Origin: Lutraria lutraria | Lineage: Eukaryota; Mollusca; Bivalvia; Venerida; Mactridae | Length of the DNA stretch: 64,000 nt | Direction of reading: 5' to 3' | NCBI GenBank assembly: GCA_964023205.1 | Contig: OZ026835.1 | Coordinates: forward strand, 17,876,414 to 17,940,413 | Shown: positions 26,406-38,109 of the stretch, in pieces | Layout of the letters: each line of letters starts with the position of its first letter | How positions within the stretch are numbered: position 1 is the stretch's first letter | Notes under the pieces: model-generated | What the model saw: the letters and a program-made list of their open reading frames with translations, nothing else | Database searches by the model: none | What the model was told of the DNA's origin: nothing | Translations under genes and position numbers: made by a program

Positions 26406-27565
26406 ATGCGGAACATTTCTGTAACTTGGCCAGTCTTATCGGCAAAGTTGTCTCCCTTGTCGATCATTCCGATAACGTTTATCGATAAACTAATTTACTA
26501 TAGATTTATATAGGAGCTGTATGGTTTAACACTAATAACTTGTTTATAACATTAAATGAGAAAATTTTATAACCTCGTGAAGTAATATTCATTCTTTGCA
26601 CTTTATTTCAATATAATTTTTATTAATGTGGTATGTGAACTTATTGCTTCCATTTTCGTTTGAAGTTGGTGACTATCGTTCGTTCATAATTCTATATTAA
26701 ACTGTCAAAATACTCTTAAACCTCGTTTTTGTCAGGCCATAAAGTTGTTTTTTTACTAAAATGACATTTTTTTATAACCTCGTGAAGTATTCTGTGGTAT
26801 TCAAGCTTTATTACAATATATTTTTTTAGAAATTTGAAAATGTGGAAATTGCTTCCAATTTAGTTTGAAAATGGAGATATTCGCGTTCAAGCGTGCGTTT
26901 CCGTATCAATATTGTAGTAAGTACATTGTACATGTACAGTAGTCGATGTAGCAACTACCGAATTAGTTGTTGTTATTGTTACCTTTCATACATTTAACAC
27001 GTGACTAATTGTTAAATTGCTTTAGCAGGTGTATAATTTAAGTCGGTATATTTTTACCATGTTACAAAAAACTGCTAATTTTTAGCAAACTGTTCGATAA
27101 TTCAATAACTCGATACACATTTATTTTCTTAATCAGGTTTATATAAGCGGGTCTAAAAACTCAAAATATAACCATGGCTACCGTTTACGGTCATCCTGTG
27201 AATATAAATATATCTATTACAAATTAATAAATGAAGGCAGACAGTTATATTGAGAACACACCTGATGAAGGTGAAATTAAGTGATTTTCTCGTGCATGTT
27301 TTACCGGAAACATATTCTGTAGAAAGGATTATCTTCAGAAAATATTTATGTATATAAGTCCTTGTTATTTATCACGCTTTATAAAACTACAATTTGTTTA
27401 AACTTTTCCAGTCGTGAGCTTATAGATTTAGTGATTTTATAAACTCAGAAGTATATTCCAATTATTGTTTAAAGCCCAATTGATTTTAAATGTAGTAAAT
27501 CAAAACAATAGATAAATTGATAATAAAATATAAGAAAGTCAGTGAAAGGTTACAGTGATTTGATG

Positions 27566-27602
27566 TCAGCGACCTTAACCACTCGTCCACGGAGGCGAGG
27601 CT
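27566..27602 (-). mobile_element. Detached SINE head fragment
   Basis: GTCAGCGACCTTAACCACTC then GTCCACGG matches, base for base apart from one or two changes, the head of the 13.4 kb SINE that is missing from the copy ending at 26405. Confidence 0.65.
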
Positions 27603-28887
27603 AAATTAAATGTTCATTAATAGATGAATTAAATCGAACATCCGTCCTCAGGATAGACATTGGAACAAGTTCCGATTCCGGTCCCCTTGGACAGATCAAT
27701 CTAGGCCAGTTTTCAATGTTTATTTGTTATCTCCCTTATACGTTCAGTTTTAAACTCAGTTAAAATCATTAAACAATCAATCTACAGGGAATGTTACTGT
27801 TCATACAATAAACGGTAGGAGTCTTGTTAAAACTTGACCCGAAATAAAACAAAAAGAAATTCATTTCACAAAATAACATAATTATGTATCCTTTGTATGT
27901 TTTAGAAAATAGAGTCGACATTCTTTTTAATACCTTTAAAAATATATCCTTATATTTTTAAAAAATGGTTACCCATGACAAATAACAGAAAATTGATTTA
28001 TACGTAAATACGAGTAGATGTAGCAAAATAGAAAAAAACACTTTCTTTAGCTATATATTGATCGACGGGTAATAAAACTGATAAAAAATACGAGTATCTA
28101 CGGAAACAATGCTGACAGATCAATTAAGTACATCAATTACTATAATCCTAAAGAAGTTTAAAAGCCAATCCGGTTTCGATTGTTGAACATTGAATGCGGA
28201 TTATCGAGTTACTCTCGGCTGTATTAATAAGCCACACATGACGATATTTGTATAGGAACTTTTATTTATCAATTTTAGGTTTGAAACTTATATCGAATGT
28301 TTTCAAATACGACACTGAAAATCTACTTAAAAATTTTATATCGACCATCAATTGTGTGTTTGTTTGTCGAGTATTTTTTTCATTGAGCAAATTTCAATCT
28401 TGGTGATTATTTAGAAATATGAATAGCTTAAATTAACATTAGTACTAGTGAATCTGTATACAGTTATTATTGGAAATCTGCAAAGAATAAAAACTATACG
28501 ACATTGACGTATTTATTATTGTTAGCGAGGTTAATATTTCAACATTAATAATAATGTCGATCTTAGATTCACGTTCGTAAATATACATATACGGTAGGTT
28601 TCTTGCATATTTTAACTGTGATACCGATATGTTGTAATAAATTGTTATTATGTAGAAACCCCTGTGGCTACAAATCAGTGTCGTAGCAAAAAGCACTACG
28701 ACACATAATAGAATGAACATGTCTTCTGTTTAAAATCTTTAGGTATAATACTGAATGCCCGAAGATTTATAAGAATTCTAAGATAACCAAAAACATTATG
28801 TTGAATAACGTATGATTCGTACATGCATGTCTATCAGCTTTTATATGTCGTGTTTGGAGTGATGTAGAATAAAGGGAGGTAACTTAC

Positions 28888-28986
28888 AGTTTAGATTTTG
28901 ACATCATTGCCATCATCTTGGAGAGTTTATCTCCCTTTGGTTCTTGTAAATTACTGGGTGATCTTCTGAGTTCATCTCCATCATTG
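28888..28986 (-). CDS. 99-base exon of the distal N-terminus (part 3 of 3)
   Basis: Minus-strand acceptor CTTTTAG and donor GTAAGT enclose 99 bases in phase 2 at both ends, encoding NDGDELRRSPSNLQEPKG followed by DKLSKMMAMMSKSKL. It contains an LRRSPS kinase-type motif. With the two upstream exons it gives a 54-residue N-terminus ending with the same split codon phase as the single-exon alternatives at 25.0, 20.2, 15.3, 11.3, 9.6, 7.1 and 1.8 kb. Confidence 0.65.
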
Positions 28987-29260
28987 CTAAAAGTAATAAC
29001 AATAAAATTGTATAAACTTATCATATTTGCTATTTAAGAGAAAGTTGGGCTATATTTTATTGACTCAGAAAAACTGCATGTATTAGCTGGTTACTGATTT
29101 CAATGAGTTTTACAGAACACTTAGACAAATTTCCAGAGACCCACTTGGTACAACAGAATACATGTAGTTACAAAAACGAATGATGACAAAATAGAATTTC
29201 GACTCTGTCAATGTATTTTTAATCTGCTAAGTTTCCTTTAAATTAAGCTCATTGTAATCG

Positions 29261-29557
29261 ATGCACATCTTTATTTCCCCTAAACATCAAAGCTCCCCTG
29301 AAGGTCATCCCGTGATTTGTTTATACCGGCATATGCAACAATTTTGTGACATCCTTAAGTCAAAGGTGCCAGATCCGGCCAGTGCGGGGCTGATGTTCTA
29401 TGGGATAGTTTACCTTTTCCGCCGCACGCTTTCAAATGTTTCAGGTTATGTGAGTATTGTTTTAGGACAGTATGAAGACATTGCTCTACCACAAATGCAG
29501 GTCTTGTTAGTCTGGCTGCATGATTTACTCCTCGTACACAATTCGCAGCATTTCTGA
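29261..29557 (+). other. 98-codon open frame of unknown origin, possibly mobile-element remnant
   Basis: The frame reads MHIFISPKHQSS..., then GHPVICLYRHMQQFCDILK and SGYVSIVLGQYEDIALPQ. It is GC-richer than the flanks and has coding-like codon choice, but no splice sites, partner exons or family match are apparent. It is on the strand opposite to the alternative exons around it. A decayed transposon or retrocopied fragment is most likely. Confidence 0.25.
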
Positions 29558-29629
29558 TAGGATTTAACCTAACTAGATACTTAATGTGAGTACAAGGCTT
29601 AATCTGCCACGGTTATATATTTATTAAAG

Positions 29630-29880
29630 GTAAAGGTCAGCTGTATTGAAAGGGCCATACAGCCAAGTTGACTTATGAGACACCTGTCATTTTTGTGCAC
29701 GGCACATCTTGAATCCCTTCTCTTTTGCCGATTGCCTGGCTGAAATGGGTCTATGGTAACAATTATTTAACGAGCTTGCGGCTTACCAACCGCCCGCATA
29801 AGTTCTAATCCAGTCGTCACTGGGGTACGATCATTTGGTCTCCCGCGGACACCCTAACTACTCGGCCACGGTTGCGCTTT
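29630..29880 (-). mobile_element. tRNA-derived SINE
   Basis: On the minus strand a tRNA-like head (GCAACCGTGGCCGAGTAG at 29857-29874) is followed by a body with CGACTGGATTAGAACTTATG and a tail reaching TGACCTTTACC at 29630. It is a different body type from the 13.4 and 59.8 kb copies. Confidence 0.65.
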
Positions 29881-30336
29881 ATATGTGACTGCATGCTCAT
29901 AGACAAACATCTGAGTAATCAAGTCTTACTGCATGATTTAAGTGTTGTTTTCTTACATAGAGGTAACACTGAAAAAACATTCTACTTCACTTGTGTGTAT
30001 CATTGAATCAGTACATTTAGGCCCCTTTTCAACCTTCGTACATGTATGACTATGTATGTTAAAGGTATTCTGATCTTGTTTATAAACTTTATGACCAGCC
30101 CTGACGTAACATAAAACGGTCTATATATATATGTACATGTATATATAGACACATATCAACATGTAATGTTTATCTGACAGTATAACATTAAAACATCTTT
30201 ATACACACTTTATACAACATTATCTGACTATTATTATACCAGCTTTAGATCATGTTAGCTGTAATTAAGCACGTACGTTTGGACATCGTTTTATATTTAA
30301 CAATCTTGTATGAGAACGAAAAAAGATTATACTTAC

Positions 30337-30363
30337 TCTGAAGCTTGTTTTGTCGTAAGTTGT
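30337..30363 (-). CDS. 27-base micro-exon of the distal N-terminus (part 2 of 3)
   Basis: Minus-strand acceptor TTTTCAG and donor GTAAGT enclose 27 bases that read QLTTKQAS plus a split codon, entering and leaving in phase 2. Because 27 is a multiple of three, skipping it would keep the frame. It lies between the exons at 31150 and 28888 on the same strand. Confidence 0.6.
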
Positions 30364-31149
30364 CTGAAAACAAAAAGTGAACACGTGTTATATATATATG
30401 TAAATACCAATATATTATAATGCCCCTTGTGTAGTAAGGGGTATCTTAATCTATGATCCTTTCAACCACTTGAAATACAATACATGATTTATTTATGCCT
30501 TCATAGAGGAAAAAATAGAACAACACTTAATTTACAATCAACATGACGATATGTTTCCGACAGGCCCCAAAACTTTTTGTTTCTGGTTATGTAACATGCT
30601 CATTAAAAACAGGACATGTAGGACAGGAATTTTTATTTATTTTAGCTATTGAAAGGTGTGTGGAAAGGTAAAAAAAGCGAGACAGTGTACAATATATACC
30701 GCTTCTCGGGCATAATAAAAAGATTAGGGTCGATGGTAAAAATTACGGTAGGTCAGATACTAAGAATCATAGGTAATTGTTTTAAATCTCAGGAAAATAA
30801 TAGAAAAACTTTATAACAAATGTATGTATTTATTATTCGAGTCTTGTGATAAAATATAAGACTGAAGTCAGACTCATTTGAGTTGTACATGTAGTGATGT
30901 AAATAGTTGAAAGTTTTATTTCTTTGTTAGTTTATAGATCTTGCTGTTATGATCTCGTATTCTTAACATGGTCAGCTGATCTCTTTTATTTGAGAGAATG
31001 GAATCAATGTAATACCTGCAGACTGATGTGGTAGGCAATAAATTACAGTATAAACTTATATTACAGTCACGTGATATAGAAGCTGTTCATACATTTATAA
31101 ATTATCTTTAATCTTTATCAAATTCGATAGGTAAAATACATTCACTTAC

Positions 31150-31200
31150 TTTTTCATAACATTTCCAAGTAGTTTCTTGAATGCCGACATTTTGTTAAAA
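31150..31200 (-). CDS. Alternative 5' coding exon (distal N-terminus, part 1 of 3)
   Basis: On the minus strand, ATG at 31190 begins MSAFKKLLGNVMK and the exon ends at 31150 before donor GTAAGT, leaving two bases of a split codon. A plausible acceptor (TTTATTTCAG) just upstream at 31201-31202 suggests a further non-coding 5' exon beyond 31.2 kb, so the large minisatellite to the right may be intronic. It continues in frame into the exons at 30337-30363 and 28888-28986. The short basic/hydrophobic N-terminus resembles no family I can name. Confidence 0.65.
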
Positions 31201-31539
31201 CTGAAATAAAGTGAGCGCATAAGATAAAAATAGAATTCGAAATTCAGTACTATCATAAAGTACGTATTCAACTTGCTGTCGTTGACTTGTAAATACTAGT
31301 ATATTGCTGCCATTGACTAGAATTCAGTACAAGGAACAAAATATTGAACTGATTATTACGAGATATTAGAGGTATTTACAGCTTCCTAAAGTTAGCACAC
31401 ATTGAGTCATTTTCCACTTTGTTTGGATATTTAGTTCCTCGAAGATGTGGGGAATACTAGTTTATCAGTAAGCTCCTCGTGTCATCATATGTCAGTCTAT
31501 TACATCATTATAACAACAAGCGTTAATACGACATATATA

Positions 31540-33720
31540 TCACCCTCTATAATGAAAATATTTCACCCTCCGTGTGTAACCCCTCTGATAACAACAGTAT
31601 AACACCCTATATGTGTGCCCCCTCTATAACAACAGTATAACACCCTATATATGTCACTCTATAACAACAGTATAACACCCTATATATGCCACTCTATAAC
31701 AACAGTATAACACCCTATTGGTGCCCCCTCTATAACAACAGTATAACACCCTATATATGCCACTCTATAACAACAGTATAACACCCTATATGTGTGCCCC
31801 CTCTATAACAACAGTATAACACCCTATATGTGTGCCCCCTCTATAACAACAGTATAACACCCTATATATGCCACTCTATAACAACAGTATAACACCCTAT
31901 GTATGTGACCCCTCTATAACAACACTATAACACCCTTTATGTGTGCTCCCTCTATAACAACACTGTAACACCCTATATGTGTGCTCCCTCTATAACAACA
32001 CTATAACACCCTATATGTGTGCTCCCTCTATAACAACACTATAACACCCTATATGTGTGCTCCCTCTATAACAACACTATAACACCTTATATGTTTGCTC
32101 CCTCTATAACAACACTATAACACCCTATATATGCCACTCTATAACAACAGTATAACACCCTATATATGCCACTCTATAACAACAGTATAACACCCTATAT
32201 ATGCCACTCTATAACAACAGTATAACACCCTATATATGCCACTCTATAACAACACTATAACACCCTATATGTTTGCTCCCTCTATAACAACACTATAAAA
32301 CCCTATATATGCCACTCTATAACAACAGTATAACACCCTATATATGCCACTCTATAACAACACTATAACACCCTATATATGCCACTCTATAACAACAATA
32401 TAACACCCTATATATGCCACTCTATAACAACACTATAACAACCTATGTATGTGACCCCTCTATAACAACACTATAACACCCTATATATGCCACTCTATAA
32501 CAACACTATAACACCCTATAATATATATTATATGCCACTCTATAACAACACTATAACACCCTATATATGCCACTCTATAACAACAGTATAACACCCTATA
32601 TGTTTGCTCCCTCTATAACAACACTATAACACCCTATATATGCCACTCTATAACAACAATATAACACCCTATATATGCCACTCTATAACAACACTATAAC
32701 AACCTATGTATGTGACCCCTCTATAACAACACTATAACACCCTATATATGCCACTCTATAACAACACTATAACACCCTATGTATGTGACCACTCTATAAC
32801 AACAGTATAACACCCTATATATGCCACTCTATAACAACAGTATAACACCCTATGTATGTGACCCCTCTATAACAACACTTTAACACCCTATGTATGTGCT
32901 CCCTCTATAACAACAGTATAACACCCTATATGCGTGCTCCTCTATAACAACACTATAACACCCTATGTATGTGACCCCTCTATAACAACACTATAACACC
33001 CTATGTATGTGACCCCTCTATAACAACAGTATAACACCCTATATGTATGCTCCCTCTATAACAACACTATAACACCCTATGTATGTGACCCCTCTATAAC
33101 AACACTATAACACCCTATGTATGTGACCCCTCTATAACAACACTATAACACCCTATGTATGTGACCCCTCTATAACAACACTATAACACCCTATATGTGT
33201 GCTCCCTCTATAACAACACTATAACACACTATGTATGTGACCCCTCTATAACAACACTATAACACCCTATATGTGTGCCCCCTCTATAACAACAGTATAA
33301 CACCATATATGTGTGCCCCCTCTATAACAACAGTATAACACCCTATATACGTTTGCCCCTCTATAACAACAGTATAACACCCTATATATGCCACTCTATA
33401 ACAACACTATAACACTCTATATGTGTGCCCCCTCCATAACAACACTATAACACCTTATGTATGTAACCCTTTTATTAACAACAGTATAACACCCTATATG
33501 TGTGCCCCCTCCATAACAACACTATAACACCCTATGTATGTGACCCCTCTATGACAACACTTTAACACCATATATATGTGACCACATTATAACACCCTCC
33601 ATGTGTAACCCTTCTATAACAACACTATAACATCCTCTACGCGTAACCCCTCTATAACAACAGTATCACAACCTCTATTAAACAACAATATCTCATCCCT
33701 TGTATGTAATTTCTCTATAA
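31540..33720. repeat. 35-38-bp minisatellite, about 60 copies
   Basis: Units share CTCTATAACAACA(C/G)TATAA then CACCCTATATRTG and differ in a short variable linker (CCA, TGCCCCC, TGCTCC, TGACCC), giving periods of 35 to 38 bases. It begins about 340 bases upstream (minus-strand sense) of the coding exon at 31150-31200, so it lies in the 5' intron or promoter side of the distal N-terminus. Confidence 0.96.
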
Positions 33721-35271
33721 CATGTTTTACCTTACAGGTGTAACTCCAAAACAACAGCACTCTCTGAACCTCCAGACTTAATCCCTATTTAGTAGCAAGA
33801 CATCAGATTGTTAGACTGATCAGAATAACTGAGATATGTTTTATAAAATATCACACAATCAACGTAAAATGTTTTCAAAATGTGTTAATTATTTCCGAAT
33901 GTTATTGAAACCACCAAAGCACTTTACTTGAACTGTACAAACATGCAATGTTATGATAATAAAGCGAGATCAGAAAAGTGCCACTACGTACTGTCAATAC
34001 GTTTTCATAAAACTGAGCAATCATGGTTCATACACGACAGTTATTGATAAGATGAAAAATACCATTACAATTAAACACAAAGCGAGTCATAATCTCTACA
34101 GATGCCTTGTTAAATAAACAGTCCTCTTTAACCGTTATAAGTTGGTCTTTTAGCTTTAATGAAAAGGTACACTAATGTGCGGTGATTTTTCTATAACATA
34201 CGGTGCTTTGTTAATTTATTTCAAGACTGGAGAGAACATCCTTTATGACATAAACTATTAATTATGTACGACGCTGAATAAATATGAAATCTATAATTCA
34301 ATTCTGTAACACAAATAATATAAAATTAATGGATCCTTGACGATTTCAGACACACTTTTGTAAAATTACATTACCAAGATATGTTTGAATACGTGCACAT
34401 TAATATATTGAAACTAATCAATATATTTACTTATATTTTAATACTTGTACAGTCAAACTCTTCAGTGAACTTGGAATGCAAAATCTATCTTTAAATCTTC
34501 ATAATATACAGTACGTGTATTTGTATAAAATAAATAAATCGTTTGTTTCAGGAACAAAAATGCAAAATACTAGGTAATTCCAATTAGCTGTGAAAATGTA
34601 TTCTTGTTACATTAACTGGTTTAGAATACATATTGCATGTTATGTGTAACAGCAGGACGGTGTTTCGTTTTTTCGATCATTGTATCATTGAAATCAACAA
34701 ATGCGTCTTATATCTAATAAATTAACGTTCACTTAAACGATTTTGGATAAAAATAAATGATGATCATAAAAATATATACCTAACTATACATAACTAATTA
34801 ATTGCGTATATATAATCATAATATATACCCACACTACTACACAAATGTGAATAAAATGAAGAAATACCTTGTTGCTTAATTGTTACAAATTTATATCCAG
34901 AACAAAGTCACTTAGTAAGTTAATAAAAATCCGCAGAATTTTGTAAACATTATACATCGAACATGACCCCGACTTTTTAATGGGATGTTCTGTGGGTCCG
35001 TTCAACCAAGATTTATCCACGTCTTTGATTTTGTTCAAGTACATTTAAGTAACAAAATCGTAATAAAGATTTAAGAAAAATTAATACCATATCATTAAGC
35101 CACTAATATGGTCAACGGATTAGAATTGAAAGATTAATATTCCAATGGTTCATGTATCGGAAAATACTTTTATTATAAAAGTCAAGAAGGACATTATTTT
35201 CAGAACTGTTTGTTCATTAAATAGCCATTAAATAAGAGATTAACGCGATTGGCGCGAACAACTCTTTTTAA

Positions 35272-35777
35272 AGGGGCATGCCCTGGAACTGAAGCGTCTC
35301 GGATAGCAATCAAATTGGTATCATTTTAATGCCAAAATCAATTAATGAAAGCCCTGTAAAATATTTACAAAACATCCCGCTAGTTTACTCAAAATACACA
35401 TTTCAAGATTTACCAAACCTGCCGATTTCGGCCTCAGAAATTATTTGTCATTTTCACAACTCGACCCTTTCGGTATCTGTCAAAACCGAAAAAAAAACGC
35501 GGAAAATGTCAACAAACTGAAATGGTAAGTATTGCTCATGTTATGCTCACTTGAAAGGCAGCGCACATGCTCAGTTAAACTCTCAGACGTATCGGAAATA
35601 TCGTTGTCGTCAATAAAAGGCTGACAGCCTTTTATTCAAACCCACATACAAATACTTATAGGGTCATTTTTTAACGCACATTCTTTTTTGACTTTTTTGA
35701 TAATAATTGGTTTTACAAGTGACAAACGCATTTTTGGTGAACGAAAAAAAGACATAGCAGTTCCTGGGCATGCCCCT
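35272..35777. mobile_element. TTAA-flanked MITE (piggyBac-type termini)
   Basis: Termini AGGGGCATGCCC (35272-35283) and its reverse complement (35766-35777) are directly flanked by TTAA on both sides (35268-35271, 35778-35781). The similarity extends inward over about 24 bases (TGGAACTG / CAGTTCC). TTAA duplication is the hallmark of piggyBac transposition. At 506 bp with no transposase it is non-autonomous. Short ORFs inside are incidental. Confidence 0.8.
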
Positions 35778-36386
35778 TTAAGGACTTTTGTAATTTATCG
35801 ACATCACGTACAAACCATTAATTTTTTAGATATAATTGTATGTATACATACATAATGACGCCTTGTCTATCACGTACTTATCGTCTCTGATGCTGAAACA
35901 AACTGTAGTAATGTTGCATAATAATAAAATAATATATATTAATACACTATGTCTGTCAATAGACCCTATATGTCTGTCTGACTTGATGAATTAATGGTAT
36001 TATATATGTTTAATTATCGGACATTTTTTTTTTACATATAACGAATGGAATCTCCACGTTCGAGTTCGTTTTTCAATTTCATATGAATACATAATATATC
36101 AGTGTAGTGTACGATTTGGGGCCTAAATTAATAAGTGCACACGCTGATTTTGGGGATAAAATACACCAGAGTACGATTTGGGGTTTAAATACTTTTATCA
36201 AACAATTAAATGAGTACTTTAATTATTGTGAGTAATTCTGTAGTAAAAAAGCAGGAGTTTATGGTGAAGCCGAGTGTTGATGCATGTATGAATAAAGTAT
36301 CACTATATATGGTGTATTACCTAACAACACTCCTTACTTGTCACTGCTCTTCATTTATGTCACATAAACACAAATGTGATTGGAAT

Positions 36387-36419
36387 CAGGTAGTTGTATT
36401 TAATTAATACAACTACCTG
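36387..36419. repeat. Palindrome with 14-bp arms
   Basis: CAGGTAGTTGTATT, a TAATT centre, then AATACAACTACCTG. Intergenic, no neighbouring element recognised. Confidence 0.85.
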
Positions 36420-37825
36420 TTGGAATTGACTGTGTCAGACTTTTACCCGATTGACTTATATAAGTGTAATCATATCATAAGGCCCTTTCTGTATGTCGGT
36501 TTTCAACATCATATAAGGACATCGGGTCAATATCGGCCGACATGGACCCACGTTGCAAATTCTAGCCAAATGCCGAAGTTGTGCCAATATGGTTTGATGC
36601 ACTACATGGCATTTTGATTAAATAGATAAAATGTTGACAAACATAGGCAATGTAATAAGGTCACAATATTATCTAAACTCGACAAAGGAGCTAGGACTCT
36701 ATCTGCATCCCTTAAATCTTTGAAACTTTAAAAAAAAATTGTTGAGTACTACGGATGAGTTCAGATTAAGTTCAATGATGGGATTCTACTCGCAAAGTTG
36801 GACAATTTATAAGACTCACACCAGCACGTTTTAAAAAATTGCGACAAATGTAGAATATGGGTCATAATCAAGGCTAACATTTTGCTCGATGTTGTTTTAT
36901 TGATTTACAACATTAACGTGTTTTCTACTTCTTACGAAGTATGAAGAACTTATAATTAAGTCATGTTGGTATTTCCATAGTAAATGGTTAGGTCGGAAAT
37001 AAGACAAATCTAACTGGTTACTTCACACATGCAGATTGAAGTTTCTATTACTTTTTATCGGCTCATGAATTCTTAAGCCAACCCTGTATCTTGTTTACTG
37101 CAATGCTATTTATTAGTGGATAGAACTTAGTATATAACAATCTAAAACTATCCGTATTATGATTTTCATGACCGTCTGAAAATGTGTCCTGGTGAATAGA
37201 GATTTCAGCTAGCAATGAATAGATAAATAAGTAGCTTTGTACACTTAATCTGGATGTGTATATATATATACAAATATATATATATCACCTTATTATGTAT
37301 TTTAGATACAATTAAGACGCCATAATTATGACAGATTAACATTATAATGCACAAATGACGCATAGTAACAACAATGCTGTTAATTAGCGGACTTGTGGCA
37401 TCTGAGATTCGTATACTATGTACATTGTAATGTCAATGTACATGTTTTTAATATCAGTAACTTGAACTGTTTGACACCACTCTTATAATTCAATGCGATA
37501 TTGTTTAAAGGATTCAATAAACAGTATCTAAAGATCCGATATACCTTAAAGTATAAAATTTACAGTACTGTAAGTTCTGGGACCATTATACCATTGTTTT
37601 GAACAATGCATGGTCTCAGGTAAGAATAAACACTTTATAATTATTACAGCATCACTATCGTCGTTCTTACGACTGACATGCTGCCGTTTCCCTACTATTT
37701 AACATTAGCTTTCCTTTAATATCAATAACGACTGGGTTTTTGTTTCTCTATGGTCAAATCAAATCATATAATTATAAGACCCATTTCAAAATTATTATTT
37801 GTGTGATCATGCATGTCATATATTA

Positions 37826-37863
37826 TCAGAGACGTATAATACATACGTATTATACGTCTCTGA
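37826..37863. repeat. Perfect 38-bp palindrome region, 16-bp arms
   Basis: TCAGAGACGTATAATA, a six-base centre CATACG, then TATTATACGTCTCTGA. The stem would be very stable. Located 250 bases before the predicted start of the small five-exon gene. Confidence 0.9.
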
Positions 37864-38109
37864 CTGGACTTTAGGAAAGTTTATTGCAATAACTTCTAGA
37901 CAGAACTTGTAATATTGCTAATCCAGTCAACAACAGTTACTGTTCTTTCAGTGCTTTGATCAAATAAATTTCTGAGATACCGGATACTGACATTAATATA
38001 CTTCCAACTGTACGGCCAAAACGGCACATAAACTGTTCCCGGTTCAAACATCCAGTTTCAGTTTCAGAATAACAACAACGACCGTCTGACAGATCTAGGA
38101 GTCTGATGA

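Larger units (their letters stand above)
33725..38109. other. Intergenic region between the two opposite-strand genes
   Basis: Lies between the leftward alternative-exon gene and the rightward small gene, so it may hold divergent regulatory DNA and non-coding 5' exons. Recognised content is the TTAA MITE at 35272-35777 and palindromes at 36387-36419 and 37826-37863. The open frames near 36.2-36.6 kb look incidental. Confidence 0.5.

Noticed and set aside
35329..35520. 63-codon plus-strand ORF
   Set aside because: It lies entirely within the TTAA-flanked MITE and has no protein-like features.
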